29,162 nucleotides of DNA, from NCBI GenBank assembly GCA_946479475.1, contig CAMLGG010000038.1, positions 1 to 29,162 on the forward strand, read 5' to 3'. The notes beneath the pieces were generated by a model. The model saw only the letters and a program-made list of their open reading frames with translations. It had not been told where the DNA came from and did no database searches. This stretch comes from an uncultured Ideonella sp. GTDB taxonomy: Bacteria > Pseudomonadota > Gammaproteobacteria > Burkholderiales > Burkholderiaceae. A program made the translations under genes and the position numbers. Shown piece by piece: positions 23,440-29,162 of this stretch; position 1 is the first letter of the stretch; each line of letters starts with the position of its first letter.

Positions 23440-24006
23440 ATGAACCCCCAGACCACCCCCATCGACAACGGAGTCAACGTCGCGGCCCTGCTCGGCGCCC
23501 GCGAGGCGCTGAGCGCCCAGCCGGAAGCGGCCCGCTTCGGCTGGCGCGCGACCAGCGAATGGCAGCGCGGCACGCACACGCGCTCCACTGTCGACGGCTT
23601 CTTCGGCCTCGGCGCCGAGCAGAAGCACCGCCAGTCGTTCCAGTTCGACTCCGACCACCCGGAGATCTTCGCCTCCGAGGACAAGGGCGCGACGCCGGTC
23701 GAGTTCGTGCTCGTCGGCCTGGCCGGCTGCCTGTCCGCCGGCATCGCCGCGGTCGCCCAGCATCGCAAGATCCAGCTGCGTTCGGTCAAGGCGACGCTCG
23801 AGGCCGGCATGGACATCCAGGGCATCCTCGGCATCGACGCGAACGTGCGCAACGGCTTCGACGGCATCAAGGTGCACTACGAGATCGACGCCGACGCGAC
23901 GGCCGACCAGATCGCCGCGCTGGTCGCTCAATCGCAGAAGCGCTCGGCGGTGTTCGACATCCTCACCAACCCGACCGACGTCACGGTCACCTCGAAGAAG
24001 GCCTGA
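23440..24006 (+). CDS. OsmC-like family protein with a single conserved cysteine
   Basis: This 188-aa protein has the OsmC/Ohr fold: ASEDKGATPVEFVLVGLAGC (78-97) holds the peroxidatic-type Cys97. The second, resolving cysteine of OsmC/Ohr proteins seems replaced by serine (Ser172 in KRSAVFDIL), by eye alignment. It may therefore be a one-Cys peroxidase, a thiol-dependent binder or something else. I prefer the ATG at 23440, which is 8 bp from AGGAG; the ATG at 23434 is too close. It is 3 bp from the next gene and clearly co-transcribed with it. Confidence 0.87.
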   Translation: MNPQTTPIDNGVNVAALLGAREALSAQPEAARFGWRATSEWQRGTHTRSTVDGFFGLGAEQKHRQSFQFDSDHPEIFASEDKGATPVEFVLVGLAGCLSAGIAAVAQHRKIQLRSVKATLEAGMDIQGILGIDANVRNGFDGIKVHYEIDADATADQIAALVAQSQKRSAVFDILTNPTDVTVTSKKA

Positions 24007-24008
24007 AC

Positions 24009-25286
24009 GTGCGCCGCACCGACGTCGTCGTCATCGGCGCCGGCCACAGCGGCCTCGCGATGAGCCACGTGCTGGCGCGGCGCGGCATCGAGCACGTGTT
24101 GCTCGAACGCGGCGAGGTCGCGAACGCCTGGCGGACCGAGCGCTGGGATTCGCTGCGGCTGCTGACACCGAACTGGATGACGCGCCTGCCCGGCAGCGGC
24201 TACGACGGCCACGATGCCGACGGCTACATGGATGCCCGCGAGGTCGCCGGCTTCATCTCGGCGTACGCGGCCCGGTCGGCGGCGCCGGTGCGCACGCACA
24301 CCCGGGTGACCGAGGTGCGCGCGGACGGCCAGGGCTACCGGGTCGTCACCGATCGCGGGGACTGGCGCTGCCGCGTCGTCGTGCTTGCGAGCGGCGCGTT
24401 CGGCCGGGCCGTCGTGCCGCGACTGGCGGATGCGCTGCCGGCCGAGGTCGAGCAGTGGACCGCGCAGCGCTACCGCCGGCCTTCTCAGCTGGCCGACGGC
24501 GGCGTGCTGGTGGTCGGCGGCTCGGCCACCGGCGTGCAGCTTGCGCAGGAGATCCAGCGCAGCGGCCGGCCGGTGACCCTGGCGGTCGGCGAGCACGTGC
24601 GCCTGCCCCGCCTTTACCGTGGCCGCGACATTCAGTGGTGGATGCTGGAGTCCGGCGTGCTCGACCAGCGGATCGAGGAAGTGGACGAGCCCGAACGCGC
24701 ACGCCGCGTGCCTTCGCCGCAGCTCGCGGGCTCGCCGGAGCGAGCCACGCTCGACCTCAACGCGCTGCAGGGCCAAGGCGTCGAGGTGGTCGGCCGGCTG
24801 GTGGGCGTGCGGGACGGGCAGGCGCAGTTCTCCGGCTCGCTGCGCAACGTCTGCGCCCTCGCGGACCTGAAGATGAACCGCCTGCTCGACGCCATCGACC
24901 GATGGGCGCACGACGCCGGCCTCGACGGCGCTGCCGGTCCCGCACGGCGGTTCGAACCCACGCAGGTCGCCGCCAGGCCGCGGCTCGGCCTGGACCTGGG
25001 CCGCGACGTCCGCAGCGTCGTCTGGGCCACCGGATCGCGGCCCGACTTTTCCTGGCTCCGCCTGCCGGTCTTCGGCCGCGACGGCGGCTTGCGCCACGAC
25101 CGTGGCGTCGTCGATGCCCCCGGCCTCTACGTGCTGGGCCTGCCCTACCTGCGCCGCCGCAAGTCGAGCTTCATCCACGGGGCCGAGGACGACGTGCGCG
25201 AACTCGGCGAGCATCTCGCGGCCTACCTGGCGCGCAGCGTGCGAAGCACCCCGGCGCGCGTCGAGGCCCCGGCCGCCCAGGCGTGA
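24009..25286 (+). CDS. FAD-dependent oxidoreductase (flavin monooxygenase-like)
   Basis: This 425-aa protein carries an FAD-binding GxGxxG (VVIGAGHSGLA, near residues 8-18), a second dinucleotide motif VLVVGGSATGVQLA (about 165-178) for NAD(P), and ATGSRPDF near the C-terminus. WRTERWDSLRLLTPNW (39-54) is typical of single-component flavoproteins of the FMO/TrkA-like group. It may oxygenate a sulfur or nitrogen atom or oxidise a thiol, but no substrate is known. The start is GTG at 24009, 2 bp past the OsmC-like stop. It converges on the SGNH gene with an 18-bp gap and closes the plus arm of the cluster. Confidence 0.87.
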   Translation: MRRTDVVVIGAGHSGLAMSHVLARRGIEHVLLERGEVANAWRTERWDSLRLLTPNWMTRLPGSGYDGHDADGYMDAREVAGFISAYAARSAAPVRTHTRVTEVRADGQGYRVVTDRGDWRCRVVVLASGAFGRAVVPRLADALPAEVEQWTAQRYRRPSQLADGGVLVVGGSATGVQLAQEIQRSGRPVTLAVGEHVRLPRLYRGRDIQWWMLESGVLDQRIEEVDEPERARRVPSPQLAGSPERATLDLNALQGQGVEVVGRLVGVRDGQAQFSGSLRNVCALADLKMNRLLDAIDRWAHDAGLDGAAGPARRFEPTQVAARPRLGLDLGRDVRSVVWATGSRPDFSWLRLPVFGRDGGLRHDRGVVDAPGLYVLGLPYLRRRKSSFIHGAEDDVRELGEHLAAYLARSVRSTPARVEAPAAQA

Positions 25287-25304
25287 GGCCCGGCGCTCGA
25301 CGAC

Positions 25305-26414
25305 TCACCAAGGTGCGGCCATGCGCTCGATGGCGGCGATGACCTTGGCGGCCATGGAGGCCTGGTCGGCCCGGGAGGGATGCCAGTCGCAGGCTTCGAG
25401 CTGCAGCGCGCCCAGGGCCAGCCAGTCCACGGCAACGCCGGCGGCCCTCAAGCTCGACTGCACCCGGCCGACCGCTCGTTCGGCTGCGCCGGCGCCCGCG
25501 TCGGTGGCGAGCAGGAGGAACCGGGCCGAAGGAAGGCGCCGGTGCAATCCCTTCACGAAGTCGACGTAGCGTGCCTCGAAGGCGGCCGACAAGGCGGCCC
25601 CGTCCCGCCAGGGCTCGCCGGCGGCCACTGGTGTCGAGAAGTCGTTGGTGCCGAGTCCGATCACGATGACCTGCGGCGACCATCCGGCGTCGACCGGCTC
25701 CGGTGCGGGCGCGGGCAGGCTCGGCAGCAGGTGTGCGTAGGCCTCGGGCAGAGTCGGTCCGGGCGAGTTGGCAAAGTTGCGAACCATGCCGCGGCCGGAG
25801 ATGGCCATCACCCGGTAGTCGGCGCCGAAATGCCGCGCCACCTGCGGGCCGAAGGCCAGCGAGTTGTCGGTGGTCCGCCAGAGCTCTTCGGCGGTGCACG
25901 TTCTCGACGCCGACGCGGCGCCGTAGCCGACGGTGTAGGAATCGCCGATGAACTCGATCGAGCGCTTTCGCGCCGGGGGTGCCGGCCGCGCGTTGGAGCC
26001 GGAGGGCACGGCGAATCCGCCAAAGGACTGGATGCCTGCCTGGTTCTCGTTGACGAAGTCCACGCGGACCGTGTGATCGCCCGGCGAAAGGCCCTCGATG
26101 CCGAGCATCCGCTTCCCGGGGGCGAGCAGGTCGGCCACCTCCACGCCGTCCACCGACACGCGGGCATGCACGGGGCCGGTGCCCAGGTCGACGTAGACCC
26201 TGGCCCCCTCGAACCGCGATTCGAAGTAGGTGCCCGGCCATTGGTGGTCCCAGCGTCGCCCGCCCTGCGAGGCATCGACCCTCGCGACGGTCCGGACGGC
26301 GAGGACCTGGCTGCGGGCCGGCCATTCGTCGAGGCTGTGAAGCCGGGCTGGGGAGGACGCGGCGGCGGCCAGGATCGGGGTCAGGCTCATCAGTGACAGC
26401 AGCAGGGATTTCAC
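25305..26414 (-). CDS. Exported SGNH esterase with N-terminal jelly-roll (CE2-like)
   Basis: This 369-aa protein starts at GTG 26414, giving a signal peptide (KSLLLSLMSLTPILAAAAS). Residues 30-140 are a beta-sandwich, and 152-369 an SGNH hydrolase: block I FIGDSYTVG with Ser159, block III IGLGTNDFS with Asn257 and the C-terminal DWHPS (Asp343, His345). This arrangement matches family CE2 acetyl esterases, which remove acetyl groups from polysaccharides, often with a Ser-His dyad. It is likely periplasmic or secreted. The frame remains open further upstream, but no better start with a ribosome site is seen. Upstream 26415-26635 holds no gene I can support. Confidence 0.87.
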   Translation of the reverse strand: MKSLLLSLMSLTPILAAAASSPARLHSLDEWPARSQVLAVRTVARVDASQGGRRWDHQWPGTYFESRFEGARVYVDLGTGPVHARVSVDGVEVADLLAPGKRMLGIEGLSPGDHTVRVDFVNENQAGIQSFGGFAVPSGSNARPAPPARKRSIEFIGDSYTVGYGAASASRTCTAEELWRTTDNSLAFGPQVARHFGADYRVMAISGRGMVRNFANSPGPTLPEAYAHLLPSLPAPAPEPVDAGWSPQVIVIGLGTNDFSTPVAAGEPWRDGAALSAAFEARYVDFVKGLHRRLPSARFLLLATDAGAGAAERAVGRVQSSLRAAGVAVDWLALGALQLEACDWHPSRADQASMAAKVIAAIERMAAPW

Positions 26415-26635
26415 GCGCGGCGAAGGGCAGGCGATGACTGGGAAGGACGGGATTCTGGAGCAGATCGCGAGGCGCGCGACGCCCGGCCAGGCCCGGCAGC
26501 TTGCTCGATGTAAAGAATCTTCGCCCCAGGCAATCGGGCTCGCGGGTTGCTGCGAAACCATGCAAGCTGTTGGATGCGGCAGGACGAGCCCATGCCTTCG
26601 GGCGTCCTGGCCAGCCCATACCAACAAGGAGCCCC

Positions 26636-27994
26636 ATGGAAAAAGACCCGGGACCCGGCGGAGCGGGTGAACCGGCCGCCCCTTCCCTGTCTCGCCGACC
26701 GCCCCGCCACCGCTGGCTGGCCATTGCGCTGGCCCTGGTCTTCATGGCCGCGCTCGGGCTGCTGGCCTGGAAGCTGACCCATCCGGAAACCGCCGGCACG
26801 CCCGGGGCCTCCGGACCGCCGGGCCCGGCGGCTCGCGGCGGCCGCGCAGGCCGGGGCGCACCGCCGACCACGGTCGGCGTGGCCACCGCCGAAAGGTCCG
26901 ACATCCCGCTGTGGCTCGATGCCCTGGGCACCGTCACGCCTTCGGCCACGGTGACCGTGCGCACGCAGGTCAGCGGCGTGCTGAAGGAGATCCTCTTCAA
27001 GGAAGGGCAGATGGCCCGGAAGGGGCAGCTGCTCGCCATCGTCGACCCACGGCCCTTCGAGCTGGCGCTGATGCAGGCGAACGGCCAGCGCGTGCGCGAC
27101 GAGGCGCAGCTCGAAGCGGCCAGGGTCACGCTCCAGCGCTACCAGACGCTGCTCTCGCAGGATTCGATCGCCCGGCAGGACGTGGACACGCAGGCCGCGC
27201 TGGTCAAGCAGCTCGAAGGCACGGTCATCACGGACAAGGCCGCCGAGGGCACGGCGCGGCTGAACCTGGCCAACACGCGCATCGTGGCGCCGGTGGCCGG
27301 CAGGCTGGGGCTCAGGGTGGTGGACGTGGGCAACCTGGTTTCGTCGAGCGACACCGGCGGCATCGCGGTCATCACCACGCTGGCTCCCATCGACGTGGAG
27401 TTCGCGGTGCCGCAGGATCGCCTGCCGGACCTGCAGCGCCGCGTGGCCCAGGGCGCCACGCTGCCGGTCACGGCCTACGACCGCACCCGGGTGACCGAGC
27501 TCGACCAGGGTCGCTTCTGGTCGCTGAACAACCAGGTGGACACCCAGACCGGCACGGTGCGGGCCAAGGCGCGCTTCGAGAACAAGGGCGGCACGCTCTT
27601 TCCCAGCCAGTTCGTCAACGTCCGCGTGCTGCTCGACACGCTGCAGGGCGCGGTGGTGGTGCCCCTGACGGCCCTGCGCCATGGGCCGCAGGGCGACTTC
27701 GTCTACGTGCTGCGCGAGGACCGAACGGTCACGCTGAGGCCGGTGACGGCCGGGCCTTCGACGGCCGAGAAGGTTGCCATGGCCAAGGGCCTGGAGCCCG
27801 GCGAACGCGTCATCACCGAGGGCGGAGATCGCCTGAAGGAAGGGGCGCGGGTGATGCTGCCGGGCGATGCGGCGTCCGCGCCGGGCGGCAGGGCCTCGGG
27901 TGCGCGTGGCGGGCGCGAGCGCGGCGCTCCGGATGCCGCCGACGGCGCGAGCCGCCCGCGGCGCCGCCGCGCGAGCGAAGCCGCCGCCTCATGA
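26636..27994 (+). CDS. RND efflux periplasmic adaptor (MdtA-like)
   Basis: This 452-aa membrane fusion protein links an RND pump to an outer-membrane channel. A membrane anchor ([18 protein letters not shown], about 27-45) is followed by a Gly/Pro-rich linker ([20 protein letters not shown]). Then come the hairpin and lipoyl regions ([36 protein letters not shown]) and a beta-barrel. AAGGAG precedes the ATG at 26636. The C-terminus is a basic, low-complexity tail (residues 420-452). Its stop overlaps the next ATG (ATGA), as in mdtAB operons. The exported compounds are unknown. Confidence 0.92.
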   Translation: MEKDPGPGGAGEPAAPSLSRRPPRHRWLAIALALVFMAALGLLAWKLTHPETAGTPGASGPPGPAARGGRAGRGAPPTTVGVATAERSDIPLWLDALGTVTPSATVTVRTQVSGVLKEILFKEGQMARKGQLLAIVDPRPFELALMQANGQRVRDEAQLEAARVTLQRYQTLLSQDSIARQDVDTQAALVKQLEGTVITDKAAEGTARLNLANTRIVAPVAGRLGLRVVDVGNLVSSSDTGGIAVITTLAPIDVEFAVPQDRLPDLQRRVAQGATLPVTAYDRTRVTELDQGRFWSLNNQVDTQTGTVRAKARFENKGGTLFPSQFVNVRVLLDTLQGAVVVPLTALRHGPQGDFVYVLREDRTVTLRPVTAGPSTAEKVAMAKGLEPGERVITEGGDRLKEGARVMLPGDAASAPGGRASGARGGRERGAPDAADGASRPRRRRASEAAAS

Positions 27995-29162
27995 GTCCTT
28001 CACGGCCCTTCATCCTGCGGCCGGTCGCCACCGCGCTGCTGATGGTGGCCATCGTGCTGGCCGGCCTGGTGGCGTTCAGGTTCCTGCCGCTGTCGGCGCT
28101 GCCGCAGGTCGACTACCCGACGATCCAGGTGCAGACGCTGTACCCCGGCGCCAGCCCGGAGGTGATGGGCCGCACGGTCACGGCGCCGCTGGAGAAGCAG
28201 TTCGGCCAGATGTCCGGCCTGCAGCGCATCGCCTCCACCAGCGCCTCCGGCGTCTCGATGATCACGCTGCAGTTCACGCTCGGCGTCTCGCTCGACGTGG
28301 CCGAGCAGGAGGTCCAGGCCGCCATCAACGCGGCCAACGCGACGCTGCCGCAGGACCTCCCTTCCCCACCGGTCTACGCCAAGGTCAACCCGGCCGATGC
28401 GCCGGTGCTGACGCTCGCCGCGAGCTCCGAGACGCTGACGCTTCCCGAGGTGCAGAACCTGGTGAACACGCGCCTCGCGCAGAAGATCAGCCAGGTCAGC
28501 GGCGTGGGCCTGGTCTCGCTCGCCGGCGGGCAGCGCCCGGCCGTGCGCATCCAGGCCGATACCCAGGCGCTGGCCTCCCAGGGGATCGATCTGGCGACCC
28601 TGCGCACGGCGATCACCAACGCCAACGCCAACAGCGCCAAGGGCAGCTTCGATGGCGCGACCCGCTCCTACACCATCAACGCCAACGACCAGCTGCTGAC
28701 GGTCGACGACTACAAGAGCCTGATCGTCGCCTGGCGAAACGGCGCGCCGGTGCGGCTGGCGGACGTGGCGCAGGTGGTGGACAGCGCCGAGAACGTCAAG
28801 CTGGGCGCCTGGGCGGACGGCACCGCCGCGGTCATCGTCAACGTCCAGCGCCAGCCGGGCGCCAACGTGATCCAGACGGTCGACGCGATCAAGGCGCGGC
28901 TGCCGGACCTGACCGCCTCGCTGCCGGCCAACGTGCACGTGCAGGTGCTGTCGGACCGGACCAACGGCATCCGCGCCTCGGTCGAGCACGTCGAGATCGA
29001 GCTGGTGCTGGCCGTGGCGATGGTCGTGCTGGTGATCTTCTTCTTCCTGCACAGCGTGCGCGCCACGCTCATCGCCAGCCTGGCGGTGCCCATCTCTCTC
29101 ATCGGCACCTGCGGGCTGATGTACCTGCTGGGCTACAGCCTCAACAACCTGAGCCTGATGGC
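27991..29162 (+). CDS. RND transporter (MdtB-like), 3'-truncated by the window
   Basis: The frame runs from the ATG at 27991 to the window end, about 390 codons of an RND protein of roughly 1,030. It begins [19 protein letters not shown], the MdtB-type first membrane helix, continues with the porter motifs [11 protein letters not shown] and [10 protein letters not shown], and reaches [11 protein letters not shown], the start of the second half-membrane block. It would be a proton-driven drug or metabolite exporter in the inner membrane. A second RND gene (mdtC-like) probably follows outside the window. Confidence 0.93.
   Translation, partial: MSPSRPFILRPVATALLMVAIVLAGLVAFRFLPLSALPQVDYPTIQVQTLYPGASPEVMGRTVTAPLEKQFGQMSGLQRIASTSASGVSMITLQFTLGVSLDVAEQEVQAAINAANATLPQDLPSPPVYAKVNPADAPVLTLAASSETLTLPEVQNLVNTRLAQKISQVSGVGLVSLAGGQRPAVRIQADTQALASQGIDLATLRTAITNANANSAKGSFDGATRSYTINANDQLLTVDDYKSLIVAWRNGAPVRLADVAQVVDSAENVKLGAWADGTAAVIVNVQRQPGANVIQTVDAIKARLPDLTASLPANVHVQVLSDRTNGIRASVEHVEIELVLAVAMVVLVIFFFLHSVRATLIASLAVPISLIGTCGLMYLLGYSLNNLSLM

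Noticed and set aside
25171..27129. Long - strand frame spanning the end of the flavoprotein gene, the SGNH gene and the adaptor start
   Set aside because: It crosses three real genes in a different frame and has no domain motif.

Overview
The window is very GC-rich and gene-dense, with strong G/C third-position bias, short intergenic gaps, many GTG/TTG starts and ATGA/GTGA stop-start overlaps. Gene content points to a betaproteobacterium of the order Burkholderiales: the mltG-tmk-holB-pilZ-tatD row, the ygfZ-DUF4936-NRDE row, a thioesterase/GNAT fusion and MdtA/MdtB-type RND genes. Genus is not determined. I saw no rRNA, tRNA, transposase, phage gene or CRISPR array.

Layout. (1) 92-3141: iron-dependent alcohol dehydrogenase (-), diverging from a family IV esterase and a coupled thioesterase-acetyltransferase fusion (+). 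(2) 3151-5454 (-): ygfZ, a DUF4936 gene and an NRDE gene. (3) 5512-10066 (+): mltG, tmk, holB, pilZ, tatD and an exported ankyrin protein, ended by a hairpin; then a 73-aa protein of unknown function. (4) 10468-14345: a FUSC membrane protein and an exported 238-aa protein (-), diverging from an exported ThuA-domain protein (+). (5) 14346-14525: a short convergent intergenic region with a dif-like XerC/XerD site at 14390-14417. (6) 14526-15476: a DUF411 metal-binding protein (-) and a copper-chaperone-like HMA protein (+) behind a MerR/CueR-type promoter. (7) 15543-25286: a divergent cluster around a 998-aa AfsR-like regulator. The minus arm has a cysteine synthase-glutaredoxin fusion, an AhpD-like protein and a PLP decarboxylase. 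The plus arm has an alpha/beta hydrolase, an OsmC-like protein and a flavoprotein oxidoreductase. (8) 25305-29162: an exported CE2-like SGNH esterase (-), then an MdtA-like adaptor and the start of an MdtB-like RND pump (+), which runs off the window.

Main results. First, the dif-like site, together with a complete switch in the strand of GGGNAGGG (KOPS-like) octamers exactly there (six on the + strand to its left, six on the - strand to its right, none the wrong way by eye), suggests this is the chromosome replication terminus. Second, the two arms of the AfsR-linked cluster share a 35-bp element (31/35 identical) in front of the cysteine synthase-glutaredoxin gene and in front of the hydrolase, in the same orientation relative to both. 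This makes the six enzyme genes a likely single regulon for an undescribed thiol or redox pathway. Third, the copper pair has a well-formed 19-bp-spaced MerR-type promoter, but no regulator gene lies nearby.
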